Counted from the stretch's first letter, positions 34,407 to 47,378 are shown. The stretch: DNA of 64,000 nucleotides from Annona cherimola (GCA_030490835.1 CM059972.1:10508264-10572263); one strand, 5' to 3'. The notes: a model not told the origin generated them from the letters alone. Numbers and translations are program-made.

Positions 34407-37400
34407 ATGCAAGGGATCATGGACTCCTTGCGTCGGTCGTTGGTCTTCAACAGAATCGAAGGAGGAGAAGATGGCGGCGGCAGCAGCAGCGGCGTCGTTG
34501 ACAAGATTGGGCATTGCATCAGGAAATCTAGGGCCGGGTTCCTTCCCAGAACCACACAAAGGGAAAGTAATAACCCTACTATTCGATGGCGGAAGGGCGA
34601 ACTCATTGGCTGTGGCGCCTTCGGTCGTGTCTACATGGGCATGAATCTTGATTGTGGTGAACTTCTTGCTGTCAAAGAGGTCATCTTTCTCTCCCCCACA
34701 ACCGATTTCTTTTTAATTGTCTTTCTCAGACCGTTCAATCTAGTTTCTTATGTTCTTCTTGAAATTGCAGGTTTTGATAGCAACCAACAGCGAATCCAAG
34801 GAGAAAGCCCAAGTAAAATAATTTCTTCGTTTCCACTTCTAATTATTGAGTTTTTTTTATTTTTTATTTTTTATTTTGCTCTCCTAAGTTTTAAGCATTT
34901 GTCTATCACCGGAATCCGAGAAAGTGAAAATTTTCCCCAAATGATATGTTGTTTCTTCGTGGGTCGTGTGGTTTCACTTGGTTGCCACTAGTTACATCAT
35001 TTTCTGGAAATAACATAATACTTTCTTTATAATTTTTTTGACATTCTAAATTTCCAAAATAGATAGGGCGCAAGCAAATCATTATAGGAAGGTTTTAAAC
35101 TATATTTTCCCTAGTTTAGTATTCTTTTTTAATTTTTAAAATTTTTCCTGTGCATCTGTCTGTTACCGTTTAGCTCTTCAGCACCAATTTCGCGTCATCG
35201 TCCGATGATCTATGGGAATCTGGTTATTTATTATATAACTCCTATTCAAAATGGAAATTGTCTGAAACCGCCGGAGCCACACAAACCTAGACTCATTTTG
35301 ACTTCTTAACATTATCTGTGCAATAGGGATATTCTATCATTCCAATACACCTTTCTACAGAGGAAGCGAACAACCAACATATTATTTCATTTTGTATTTG
35401 AAGATTCCTAGTTGAGTTCTCAAAATTTGAAAATGCATTGAAACAATTGCTCGCTGGTACCTCAACATAGAGGTGTTGATCTATGGCAATTTGGCAACTT
35501 CTAGATGTAGATGGCATGCACTAACTTATCCTTTCATTTAACTCTCTGAAGTTCTTTTATGCCTTTTGGCAGGCTCATTTTTCATCTTAATCTTTTGTAG
35601 GCTCATATTCGGGAGCTTGAGGAAGAAGTCAAGCTTCTTAAGAATCTCTCTCATCCAAACATTGTGGTGGGTGCTCTTTATTTCTCGGTTTCTTTGGAAA
35701 CTAAACAGTTTTTCTTTCTTTTCTTGATGAAAGGTTTTCATTAACTTGGTTTACTTCCTTAGAGGTATCTGGGAACTGCTAGGGAGGATGACACACTCAA
35801 TATTCTATTAGAATTTGTCCCTGGTGGATCTATTTCATCATTGCTTGGGAAGTTTGGCTCCTTTCCTGAGGCCGTAAGTTTCTCACCACCCAGATCATAT
35901 TTGCGAGATTGGTGACTGGGAGATTCAAGTACTTATTATGGTTTTGCACTGAGCAGGTTGTGAGAATGTACACAAAGCAGATTTTACAAGGGCTGGAGTA
36001 TCTTCATATGAATGGAATTATGCACCGAGATATTAAGGTTTCTATCTTTTGATATTTGATTAATGATAACTGCCTGTTAGAATTTAGATGTCTTTATTTT
36101 GAGGATGAAAAGCATCCCGAGCTTGGCCAAATATGGGTGGTGAATCTGGTTGATGGTCATAGGTGTAAAGATGTGTGTAGTTCTCTTTTTGTCTGCATTC
36201 TCCGTATAAATCTATATGATATGAAATATGCAGGGGGCAAATATTCTTGTTGACAACAAAGGGTGCATAAAGCTTGCAGATTTTGGTGCATCAAAACAAG
36301 TTGTTGAGCTGGTATAATATCTGTGCTTTGTTTTCATCTTCTATAGTTGCATCTATTTTTGATTTTCGATGTGTTTTTTAAAACTACCATTACTTATAGA
36401 GGTTTATTGATCATGATAGGCAACTGTTTCTGGCGCAAAGTCAATGAAGGGTACTCCATATTGGATGGCCCCTGAAGTCATTCTCCAGACTGGCCACAGC
36501 TTGTAAGGAAAAGAGAAATGGAACATCTGTTCTCTCTAAATATGAGACACTTTCAATTCTTTTTTGAAATGAAACCTATATCCCACAGTTCTCTCTTTCT
36601 TCAGGTTCTAATAGTCTAAAAAAACCACAACGACAGTTGTAACTCTGAACAGCCTTCTTAATTCTACTTTCTGGGAGATTTACAATCACAATAAAACAGG
36701 AAATTGAATGTTTGCTGATTGCCCCACTCTATTTTTGGCATAAGTTTCAATCCTTGTTGAGCAATCGCAAGCAACTGCTGATCTGGTGCAGAGAGCTCCC
36801 ATCACAAGGTCTCAGAAGAGGTGTCATCTTTGCCAGGAATCACTTGTATACGATAACAAAATGGAAGGAAATGCCTCTGAATGGTTAATAAAGCAATTAA
36901 ACCACTTTGCATTAGTCGTGCTCTTGAAAGATCATTTCAGGAAGCCTTTCTTAATTTCTTGTTGTGTATTTGTAGTGAGAAGCTTTCAACCTTCTATATT
37001 CCTGAGAGATCTATCTGAAAGATTGAAAGCGAAGCTCATCACTGTCTTCAAATTCTAAGACAATGCTTGTTTATTTTCAAAATGACCTAGCTACACTCAT
37101 TCTATAGGTCTTTGTGAATCATAGCCATTTCTCTTTAAAACTTAAATTTCCTGATCTCTGCTAAACTTTTGCAAACCAGCCGGTGGTCAGTTATCAAGGT
37201 GCATAGCATGTTTGACTTGCTGTCTTCCAAAGTGTCTGCCTAAGTGATGCTGAGTGGCAGGTCAAGTGCTTGGTGAAATTCCAAGAATCCTTGGAAACTC
37301 ACTGTTTGCTTTGGTGATTGGTTTGTCCATCAACAGAAGTGCCTGGGCAGGTGTTGTTGGTCGCTGTTTCAACGTGTGGTTCATGGAAAGTAACTGCACA

Positions 37401-40400
37401 GTTGGTTATCTGCGGTGTCATTTTCCTGAGTCTTTAAAGTGCTGTCCATTGGGCTGTGGTAAACTCTGGTGGAATGGCCAGTAGGCTGTCAACTCATAAA
37501 AGTTTGGGCATGACTTAGACCTTTGCTTCCTTCATATTTGATTTTTGGACTTGCAAACAACCTTGAGTTTTATACCTCTTTTACTTTGTTGTGAATGAGT
37601 GAGGTTTGATTTTATTAAAATCAAATTGTACGCATTAACCAAACATGCTGATACCTTCTGCACAAGTCTGGTTTTATCAATCATGATCAAAACCACTTAG
37701 CGACTCATATGATCTAGTTGGAGTCAATTCAAGAAGGAGAAGGCTAGGAAAAAATTTTAGAACAGGAACTAAAAATAAAAAAACGTGAGGAGGATTGGAC
37801 AAATTAAGAGGATAGAAATAGAAGACTAATGAAATTATACGTTAAGTAGAAGAGAATTAGGAGAGAAAGAAGAATTAGAAGAAAATTTCAGAGCAAGAGA
37901 AAAAAAACTTGCAGTCAAGAATCAATCAATAAGTGTGCCACAACCTTGTAGAGGAGCCTTGGCACAAGGATAAAAATTGTCAGTGTGTGACCTGCAAGTC
38001 ATGAGTTCAAGTTGTGGAAACACTCTCTTAGTTTGCAAGAGGTATGATTGTGTACTATAGACCCAAAAGTGGTCAGATCCTTCCCCGCATCCCGTGCGCA
38101 TTGGGAGCTTAATGCAACAGGCTGCCCCCAAAGGTGCCTGAACCAAATTATATTTTCTATTTATAGGAAATTGGTATGCAAACAAATTCTGAATTCAACC
38201 ATGCAAAGTGGAAAAAAAAATCCTAACTGAAATAATAGGCAAAAATAAGTGTATCTTAATGCATGCATCAGTCCCACTTCATTTTCTATGAATTAGTAAT
38301 TTAGAAGTCCTCAAAATTTTGTTAACCATCAAAACAATAAAAGCTCAATACATGGTAGGGAAGATGATAATTTTATTTCGTGCTTCATTTTAATGCGCTA
38401 TAGACAATTTCACTGACTGGTTTCCAAATTGATTCCTAGCTCTGCTGATATTTGGAGTGTTGGATGCACCGTCATAGAGATGGTCACAGGAAAGCCACCC
38501 TGGAGTCAGCAGTACAAAGAGGTGAATTTTTTTTATTTTTTTAAAAATTTATTTTCCTTGTTTGATTTGTTTCCCTTCAATTGATTTCACAATGTTCATG
38601 TTAGCTGTTTTTCCCCCCAAAAAATTTATTTCCTTGCTTGATTTTGTTTCCCTTCAATTGACTTCATAATATTCATATTAGCTGTTTTCTTCCCCAAAAA
38701 TTCATTAATTATATCCCTGATATTAAGATTATCATTCAATGTTTTTTCCAGGTGGCTGCTTTATTTTATGTCGGAACAACAAAATCACATCCACCCATCC
38801 CTGAGCATTTGTCTTTGGATGCAAAGGATTTTCTTTTGAAATGCTTACAAGAGTAAATACATCATTATTTTTTCTCCTCTTTGTTCTTTTTTGTGTCCGT
38901 AGTGCATGGAATGTAATTCGGTAAAAATATCATTTCCTAGTTTTGGTAGCTATCTATTCATTGCACGGCTGTGATGAATTTTTAGCTTCCTCCTAAAGAG
39001 GCAGTGGAGTTTTACTGAGCTAGTCGTTATTTATCTGCATACAAGTCTTCTGTACTCCTTGGACAACTCTGAAACTGACAGCATGTTGTTGTGGCAGTGA
39101 ACCAAGCTTGAGACCATCTGCTTCTGAATTGCTGCAGGTGAGGAATACAAATCAAAAGAACATTCTTCCTTGTTGAGTTTCAGATAGACTAATAGATTAT
39201 TGAGTTTCAAAGAATAAGTAGTGACTAAATTTCCAATGTCAAATTAAGCGATGGGACATTTCTTCATTTTTCAAATTACCATAATATAACATATTTGTGT
39301 TCTCAGCTGTCCTTGATTAATTTTTAAAATCTGAAAAATGCAGCATCCATTTGTCACTGAAGAATATAAGGATCCACATCCAATCTTTCGTTCTTCTTCT
39401 CTGGTCAGTTTTGCATGCCGCTTTCCTTTTGATGTACATGCAAATCAAAACTGATCGTTGCCCTCAATTTATTTTTATTTTTGGCTGATATCACTATTCT
39501 CGCCATTTTCAGGAAAATTCCACAGCAAAGATGTCATCTCCTGGTCTAGAACTGAATGATGTGTAAGTGCTTCAGTGCTTCTAATGAAATGCATTAGTTA
39601 TAGTTGAGAATGTACCAAGTTGACTTCTGACCCACAGATAGAATGGTCCACCATGTGTGGGCCACCTCTTGTTAAGAGTGGGTTCTGTTAAACTAGCAAA
39701 TTACAAAAGGAAAAGAAAAGATTAAGAGTGGGTCACCTTGTTGAGATTACTGTCACATGTTGGCTTTGAGTCATGGATCAGACCTCAAACTTGTCATAGG
39801 TCCACCAGTGACATGAAGAAATAATGAGTGATGCTTGACTCTGGACTCTTTTTCAAATTCAAAGCAAGTTTTTATCATAAACTTGGAATATTATATATTT
39901 TCTGATATATTGGGCATCAAAAATCAAGAAGATTGGTTGAGTTTTGCACCATGTCACTGGTCAATAAGGGATGTAGACAGGCTTTCTAAAGTTTTAATCA
40001 TGCTCGTAATGAACATTACATGTGATTATGAGATATAATCTTCATCTTGCTCCCATAAAGTGATGATTATCTCTACAAAAGATTGAGATAACTTGTGTGG
40101 TGTTGTCAGCAGTTCTGCAGACCCAGATAGGTTTTCTAATATTCAGACCACATGGGGAATGAGTGCCAGTGAAGACATGTGTCAGATTGATGATGACTTT
40201 AACATGAATGGATCGGTGAGACCAGATTCAAGGATGACGATGGACCCATTTAAGGTATGTCTTGCTTGAGGTGTTGCATTCTCAGAGCACAACAAGTGGT
40301 TCCCGTGACTAACTTTGGTCTATTTGGCCTAGAGTTTTAATCCTATGTCTGAGCCCTTTGATGACTCATGTGGATTTGATGGAATTATGGAGCATGGAAG

Positions 40401-42206
40401 AATGGATTTGAAAGATTCTACAGTGTTGGCCGGTAATGATATTAGCTGCTGTGGAGCATCTGGAAAAGTGGACAATGATTTTACATTTCCTTGTGGGCAA
40501 CCAGCGTCTGAGGATGATGAAGAAGTTACCGAGACAAAAATTAGAGCATTCCTGGATGAAAAGGTATTCATCATTCAGCTGATAATCTGTTGTACTTTAT
40601 TATAATTCTTTTCCTCCCGTCTGTCTTAAAAGATTGGTTGAAAACCAAGGATGCTGAAAGAAACAACCCAAAAATGTATGTATTTTAAATCCTAGTTTTT
40701 GTGTCCTTATTAAATTGCAACCCAGGATTCCCTTACTCGTAGTTCAGACATCTTATGCTCATATTTCATTATCAATGATTCTATCCTCATTGTGACAACA
40801 TGGGAATTGGCTCTAAATTATGACCATAACTATCTACAATTCATGTTAGGCTCTGGATCTCAAGAAGCTGCAGACACCACTTTATGAGTTTTATAACACC
40901 TTGAATATTGCTGATCCTTCCAATGTGGCCGGGAAAGTCTCCGAAGAGAGCAATCAGAAATTCCTGAAGCTACCACCCAAAAGCAGGTCGCCCAGTCGCG
41001 TAGCAAGTGGGCCATCAACCCCACTTATCAATGCTGCAAATACAGCAAGCGCAAGCTCTGGAATTGGTAGCAGACATGTCTCAAGTAATGGTGTTTCAAA
41101 TAATCAAAATATTAAAGAACTTCCATCACCGCAGCGAAATGAGTGGAAGGAACTTCTTGAGGATTCAGTGCAAGAACCTCACAGTCCAAGGTGATGAAAT
41201 TTCTGGCAATCGTTCCTTCTATATCTACATAATTGGTAATGGAAGACCGGTTTCTACATAATTGGGAATGGAAGAAAGTGATCGTCACATTGTAATGCTT
41301 TTTATATCGTTGTCGATCTTACTGTCTTAGTCAGCCATTAAGTCTGATGATTTAGTTACTTTATAATGAGTGCAGTGACATCAGCTGTTGTCATTTTTTC
41401 CATTTTTGACGACTGAACACTTATTTTTTCTCTATAATGTGTGGGAATTGTTGCTATTTTCTCTTGCCGCCACTGTTAAAATAGTATTTTCAACCCTGCA
41501 GCATGAGTTGTACTGAAAGGCTAAGGAAATGGAAGGAGGAGCTTGACCAGGAGCTTGAAAGAAAAAGGGGTAAGCTACAGCTTTTCTTCTATATTGGATT
41601 CTGAAACCTGTGTATAAATTGGTTCCAAGATTTGATTGCTGAACTAGAATGATGATTCTTTTGACTGAATGAAGAAGGTAGATTGCCTTATCATTGTAAA
41701 AGCTGATATTGGAACAGATTTCAAGCCATTTATAAGCAAATTCAAACAAGCATCCGAGTCTGAAATTTTCTGAAACAGCACGTCAACTCTTGACATGATT
41801 AGGCTTGAGTTCTTTAGTGAACTGAAAGCCATTTCGTCCCATGGAGTAATATGGGCCAGAGGCTCAAACAATTAATGGTTAACAACCAATTCTGATATCT
41901 AATACTAACTTATGGGCCAAAGGCCTACATAATTAATGTTTAACAAACAATTCTGATCTCTAATGCTAACCGGCGTTGGCATCCAGATGAGCTCTAAGGA
42001 TGGTCATTTTAATTATTAAATGTCTGGCACGTTCAGAATAATGATGTGTTTAGTCTTCAAGTGAACACTCGCCAACATAGATGGATAACTTTCTTTCTAC
42101 AGAGTTGATGCGCCAGGCAGGCATAGGTGGGAAGACAGCCTCTCCAAAAGACAGAGTTTTGAACAGACAAAAAGAGCGATTGCGGACAGCATCCCCTGGC
42201 AAGTGA
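34407..42206 (+). CDS. NPK1/ANP-type MAP kinase kinase kinase, 651 aa, 17 exons
   Basis: Ser/Thr kinase at the top of the plant cytokinesis MAPK cascade; NPK1 and ANP proteins are activated by NACK-type kinesins and also act in stress signalling. Exons: 34407-34679, 34771-34812, 35601-35666, 35763-35873, 35957-36037, 36234-36311, 36420-36502, 38440-38521, 38752-38852, 39098-39137, 39344-39403, 39513-39562, 40110-40254, 40333-40563, 40850-41190, 41502-41569, 42103-42206. All joins are GT-AG and in frame. Kinase domain about 61-321: glycine loop GCGAFG (68-73), Lys90, HRDIK (187-191), DFG (207-209), GTPYWMAPE (228-236). The C-terminus has a charged helix (about 599-620, [16 protein letters not shown]), fitting the kinesin-binding coiled coil of the family. 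The start is the first ATG, giving [14 protein letters not shown] like NPK1; an upstream in-frame TTG is ignored. Intron 7 (1.9 kb) holds a SINE. Which of NPK1/ANP1-3 it matches best is undecided. Confidence 0.95.
37954..38134 (+). mobile_element. Au-like SINE in NPK1 intron 7
   Basis: GAGCCTTGGCACAAGGATAA (A-box region), GTCATGAGTTCAAGTTGTGG (B-box region), then ACTATAGACCC, GGTCAGATCCTTCCCCGCAT and GGGAGCTTAATGCA..GGCTGCCCCC. This order and wording is that of the Au SINE family, widespread in angiosperms. Full length of about 180 bp and same strand as the gene. Target duplications are not clear. Confidence 0.88.
38546..38697 (+). repeat. tandem duplication (~77 bp x2) in NPK1 intron 8
   Basis: Two copies share TTTCCCTTCAATTGA.TTCA and TTAGCTGTTTT. 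They lie within intron 8 and leave both exon borders intact. Confidence 0.8.
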
Positions 42207-42785
42207 AGCGCGATGGGCCCTCTTTGTGCTTCATAATAGCAAACAAGTTACTCTTCTGCTTGAGGTCTTGATGTATGCATCTCTGTTTTTGGTGACCTTA
42301 TGCAATAAGGTTGTGTTTTTTTTGCTGCCAATCTCATAATAATAGCAAGCGGTTACCATTTTTGTTCCATATATTCTCCCACATGGTATACCGATGGAAT
42401 ATCTGTATGTAATTTGCTAAAGAACTATATAGGTGTGAGCAGGAAGATTGCTTCTCCAAAAGATAGAGATGTGAATCAGCAAAGGCCAGAGACGAGTTGC
42501 GGGTAACCTTCCCTGTAAGCAAAGTGCGTGCAGAGGCCTTTTTGTTTGAGGTTTTGATGTATGTATCTCTGTTTTTGGTGACGATTATATGATATGATAT
42601 TGGTTTTGTGATCTCATAAGAGTAGCAGCTGATTTCCATTTGTTCTTATATTCTCCCACTACTTCCTGCATTTTTCATGAAATAGTTTGCATGGGATGAC
42701 CAAAAGGAGAACAATTTCAGCCAGCATCCCAAGGCAAATGAAGCGTGCACTGGAGCCTTTTATGCTTCATCATATTTCTAACTGG
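42126..42785 (+). repeat. imperfect triplication of NPK1 last exon and 3' region
   Basis: Copy 1 (about 42126-42380) is the real end of exon 17 plus 3' UTR. Copy 2 (about 42431-42660) repeats GCTTCTCCAAAAGA.AGAG, TTGATGTATG.ATCTCTGTTT, TTGGTGAC and TATATTCTCCCAC. Copy 3 (about 42688-42785) repeats CAGCATCCC..GGCAA.TGAAG and TTATGCTTCAT. Copies 2 and 3 are diverged; copy 2 has lost the original stop context. They could be transcribed as 3' UTR or serve as alternative ends. Confidence 0.75.
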
Positions 42786-43599
42786 AATACCAACATCGGA
42801 AGACTTATGATTACATGGGGTGTGGCCCATATGAGGATTTGGACTGCAGGGTCCATATGGTCTATAATCCAAGCATACATCTTGCAAAGTGACATCATGT
42901 TACTTTATCAGCTTTTTGAAATAATTCCATATGTTCTATGTAAATCTATGGTTACTCAAGAGTTTCCAACTGAGTCAAATTCATCTAATGTGACTCATTG
43001 AAAATCATACAATGGGTCGAGAAGGACATGGCAAAGACATGAAGAGGTGGGATATGATGGCCTTCTTGGGCTTGCACTTTGAAGGATTGACAACAACGAA
43101 ATCGTTTCACTGATCAGGGAAGAGGCATCGGGACCCAATCATTCCTCGTCATATACCATAGGTATGAGTGTCATGCATGCACCCTCACCGGCAACTCAAA
43201 TCATATTGCTTCAACAACCCGTTTCATTTCACGATTTTGGGAATTGCAGAAAAAATGTAGATTAAAAAAAGGTAAAATATGAAAGCAGGAAAAATAGCAG
43301 GATCAAAAAAGATATGGAATAATGATTGAAAACAGGGTAAGTAAATATGAACTCGATAGAACTTTTAATATTGAAGAAATTAGAAAAAGTAACTGAAGAT
43401 ATCGAAGAATGATGGCAACGAAATTATGATTGTTGACACGGTTTCTACGAAAAAGCAGAGAAAATAACCGCTAAGCAAGATATGGAGTAATGATTGAAAT
43501 CAGAGTAAATACGCATAAACTCAATGAAACTTTTAACTGAAGATTTTAGAAATAGTGATTGAAACTATTGATGATAATTAAGAGAATATAATTATTGAC
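42786..43599. other. downstream of NPK1-like gene, nothing recognised
   Basis: No gene or element ends identified. 43210-43570 has two similar stretches of about 150 bp (AGAAAA..GTA.A..AAAAAAGG/AAGCAGAGAAAATA), suggesting an old duplication. Confidence 0.35.
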
Positions 43600-44092
43600 A
43601 GATAATGATCTAGTGCACCAGGTGCGCTGTAACTTCAGTGCCCTCAGCGCACTATTCTCTATTTATTTATCTTTTTAAGAAAATTTTAATTTCATATGAG
43701 GACTATGGTGTTTTTATATATGTAGCTTTTATTGATGATTTTAAATGTTGACCGGGATTAAGCAAATGCTCCATATAATCTACAATTAAAAATTCATTTA
43801 CAACTTTTTTTACTTTTTTCTTTGTACACTCGTTATATGCTAACAAGTGAATGAAAAAAAGTATAAAAAATATTATAAATAGATTTTTTAAAGTAAACTA
43901 AGCGAGACATTTGCGTAGCTCAGACTAATAAGATAATTTCTCTTTAAATATTTAGTTGAAATTTTAGAAACAAAAAAAAAAAGCATCAGAGAAATGCCTA
44001 ACTTTTTAGCCCACATAATGTTACAAAAAATAAAGAGAGCGCATTGAGTGCGTTGAAATTTCAGTACACGGGATGCACTAGATTAGTAATCA
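43600..44092. mobile_element. palindromic Mutator-like MITE, long variant
   Basis: The ends GATCTAGTGCACCAGGTGCG and the complement of GGGATGCACTAGATTAG form a TIR of about 48 bp. The flanking 9-mers ATTATTGAC (43591-43599) and TTTGTTGAC (44093-44101) agree at 7 of 9. The interior is longer and more diverged than in other copies. Confidence 0.6.
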
Positions 44093-44099
44093 TTTGTTG

Positions 44100-44420
44100 A
44101 CCAATTTACCTGAATGCAATGAAACTTTAGTACAATAGGGTGCAAAATCCATTATTTATTTTTATTTTTTTATAAAACTTTTGATTTAAGTGTATTTAAC
44201 TTATATATTTACTACTTTTAGAAATACGTATATATTTTTTATTTTAAAAATTTGAAGGATTTTAATCATTTTTAGATGACAATTATTCTCCTGTTTTAAA
44301 AATAAAAATATATACATATTTTAAAAATTACTAAAATTCAGTTTGTATAGTAAGTATACCTAAATTAACAATCTTATAAAAATTTTTCAGAAAAATAAAA
44401 AATATGGCACCTGCCTGCAG
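44100..44420. mobile_element. palindromic MITE copy
   Basis: Arms with TTGATTTAAGTGTATTTAAC and the complement around ACCTAAATTAACAATCTT face each other across a centre of AAAATTTGAAGGATTTTAAT and its approximate complement. Outer ends are degraded. Confidence 0.5.
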
Positions 44421-44744
44421 CCACGAACTCTTTTCCTCGTTGACACGTGCAAAAGCGGTGCTACTTGAAATGCAATAAAATTGACCTTCTGCTCAATATC
44501 GAACAGTAGACCGATCACAGGTGCAAGTGATATGAATAAACAATAAAGCAGCTTAATTTATTAAGCTAAACGAATATTTTATTTTTAACATTTATTTAAC
44601 TGGGAAGGAGGTGTCTATTACTGTAATTAGTATATAAATTTATTATCGAAAACAGGAGAAAATTCTCGCTCTCTCTGCACTGAAGTAAATAATTCTTTTT
44701 TTAAGAATAATCCTTAAATGTGTTTGGAGCTTATAGATATTGAG

Positions 44745-45765
44745 GCCTGATCATTTCAGGCCGGACGAACGGCCTGCTCGGTGCGTCCCGCCTAAAAATC
44801 TATTTTTTTTATTTTTTTCATAGGTAAGTAAATCTAGGTGTATTAAATCTATAAACCAATTTTTACCATTTTTGGATGTTTTTAAGTATTTTTTTTGGAT
44901 TTTTAAACACAGTGGCATTTCTGTAATTTTTGGATATCAGAAAATTACGAAAATGCCACTGTGTTTAAAAATAAAAAATACTTAAAAACATCCAAAAATG
45001 GTAAAAATTAGTTTATAGATTTAATACACATAAATTTACTTACCCATAAAAAATGAAAAAAAAATAGATTTTTGGGCCGCACATCAGGAGTCATAAATAT
45101 TTATATTGAGGCTTGATCACCTGTAGACCTAACCGCGGCTGACCGTTTAACCTATTTTTTAAAATTTTTAACTTTTTATAAACATTTTAATTTAGATATA
45201 TTTAATCTATAATCCAAAATTTATCCTTTTTAATATGTTTGTATATTTTAATTTTTAAATACAAGAGCATTGTGGTAATTTTCATAGGTGAGAAATTACA
45301 ACAATGCCCCTATGTTTAAAAATCCAAAAAGAAATATATAAACATATTTAAAAGTGGTAAAATTTAGATTATAAATTAAATATATCTAAATTAAAATATT
45401 CATAAAAAATAAAAATAAAAAATAGGTTAAAGGACTGGACTCAGGAGGCCCCGAACTGTGTCCTGCCGTTTAATCTATTTTGAATTTTTAAATATTTTTT
45501 ATAAACATGTGAACTTAGGTGTATTTAATTTTTACCATTTTAAAATAGTTTCATATATTTTTTGATTTTTAAACAAATGGGTATTGTGAATTTGTGATAG
45601 TTTTTGTTGTTGAAAAAATATTACGATGCTCTTGTGTTTAAAAATAAAAAATATACAATGCCTTGTGTTTTATCAAAAAATGATAAAACTTAGATTATAA
45701 ATTAAATACACTTAAGTTAATATGTTTAAAAAACAAAAAAAAAAATACGCAGGTGATAATGGGTC
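44745..45765. mobile_element. array of three palindromic MITEs
   Basis: Copies at about 44745-45095, 45100-45455 and 45456-45765 follow one another without spacer. Each has arms ending in GTGTATTAAATC or TATATTTAATCTATAA words and a complementary second arm. The centres (GTGGCATTTCTGTAATTTTT/AAAATTACGAAAATGCCAC in the first) are the most conserved part. The first two share the start TATTGAGGCYTGATCA. Each could form a hairpin with arms of 120 bp or more. Confidence 0.7.
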
Positions 45766-45796
45766 TTTATATTTATGCATGCACATAAAGTTCCAA

Positions 45797-47378
45797 TTGG
45801 GGGTGCAACTTGGATAGGATATTCATAGGTATCTACCGACCCGACCATAATTTGGGTAGGGTAGGGTAAAAAATATTACCCATGGGTATGGGTAGAGTAT
45901 AAATTATTACCCGCATCTTCAAACAGGGTACGAATATGGTAGATACATTGGGTACCCAAAACCGACCCGCATAGGTACTCATATGGGTAATTAATTATAT
46001 GCATAATTATATATATGTATAATATATATTATATAGTATGCATTATGCTTTGTCTTTGTCATCTTATGTGCACACATATTTTAACAAATTCAAATTCAAA
46101 TGAATTTCGTACCTTGTAAAATATAAATTTAAATGAATTTATATATATGTAGGGGTGCAACTCGGGCTCATGAAACTCGGGTTCACCTCAACCTTAACCC
46201 TAACCCTATTTGTAAAACTTCAACCCTAACCCTATTTGTAAACCTCAACCCTAACCCTATTTTTGAAATTCGGATTCGGGTTGAGTTTCGGGTTGACATA
46301 TTCTATTAATATGTCTTTGTTACTCATCTTATATATAATTTTTTATCACAAATCTATTATATAAAAAAGTTTAAAAAACAATTTATTGTATGAAATTAAG
46401 AAAAATTCAAATACCGCTTAAGAGTAGAAAGAAAGAAACCTGTTTTGAGCATTCTCTTTGTATCAAGTAGAATATGGATTATGTGTAAACGTTGTCAATA
46501 AAATTATATTATTAATCATTAATTGTATTTTTTTACTCCTCTATTGTTTTAAGCTTATTTTACAACTATAATTTTAAAGTTCTCATAAATTTTTCCGTTG
46601 GAAAAAAAGATCTCAAAAAAATTTAATATTTAGTATCACAGGATTTCGTTGGTCAAAAGGCTTCAGCAGAAAAGGCGTGAAGAGTAATTTTTTTTAAAAA
46701 AACTGTTGGACCTGTATCGTAATGTAAATTGGGAATAGATATTTTGTTGAAATCACTTAAGACGTTAGATTGTCTCGGCGATGAGCTGTCCATGCCTGTC
46801 ATGCCGTACTCCTGTTGTCCATCATCCATCCATGAGTAATACGTTATTATTATAATATAAATTATATATTTTATATAAATGCAAATTCGGGTTCGGGCTC
46901 AAAAATCGTGTTCGGGTTGAAAATCTCAGAGTTTCAACACTGCATTTTTTCGGGTTCGGGCCGAACCCGGCCCAAGTTGCACCCCTATATATATGTCATT
47001 AACTTCCGAAAGACTCTTATAAATACTCTTGTGATTTATAATTATAATATATTAATAGTTTAATGATTGAGTCATGATGGTTTTTACTTCATATTTTTAT
47101 ATAATAAGATAAAAAATAATATATGTATTTATGATTTTAAAACATAAATGAGTATTATTTTACATTATTTAAAATAATATATAATTTTTTTAAAAATATT
47201 ATATTTGAGTATTAAAGGAACCGATTTTGAACCGAAATTGGAACCGACCCTACGGGTAATGGGTAGGGTAGGATATACTAAAAATAGAACCGACAAATGG
47301 ATAGGATATGGTAGACCTTTTACAAATAGGGTATTTATAAATAGACCACTACCCCGAACTGAACTAAGTTGCACCTTT
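45797..47378. mobile_element. hAT-like element (outer), carrying a nested hAT-like element
   Basis: The left end GGGGGTGCAACTTGGAT and the right end AACTAAGTTGCACCTTT are inverted. AGTTCCAA (45789-45796) and AGTTCCAG (47379-47386) flank it as an 8-bp duplication with one mismatch. Subterminal repeats are of the GGGTAGGGTA/TACCCATGGG type, different from those of the nested element. No transposase ORF. It ends about 320 bp before the MIRO start codon. Confidence 0.75.
46151..46986. mobile_element. hAT-like element nested in the 45797-47378 element
   Basis: The ends AGGGGTGCAACTCGGGCTC and CCGGCCCAAGTTGCACCCCT are inverted. ATATATGT lies directly left and again two bases after the right end, within a TA run that blurs the duplication. 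CAACCCTAACCCTATTTGTA repeats near the left end. It is the family of 2911-4522 in opposite orientation, with most of the interior deleted. Confidence 0.75.

Noticed and set aside
34813..34991. Continuation of the NPK1 reading frame past exon 2
   Set aside because: The open frame running from exon 1 through introns 1 and 2 is incidental. Skipping 34680-34770 and joining 34812 to 35601 restores the conserved kinase sequence.
42687..43001. 104-residue open frame with a hydrophobic second half
   Set aside because: Its first part is the third diverged copy of the NPK1 terminal exon region and the rest has no domain. I read it as accidental.
46195..46265. CCCTAACCC runs resembling telomeric repeats (also at 4440-4490 and 57175-57205)
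   Set aside because: The plant telomere unit is CCCTAAA. These runs lie in the subterminal repeats of hAT-like elements, mixed with AACCCGAACCCG words, so they are transposon structure.
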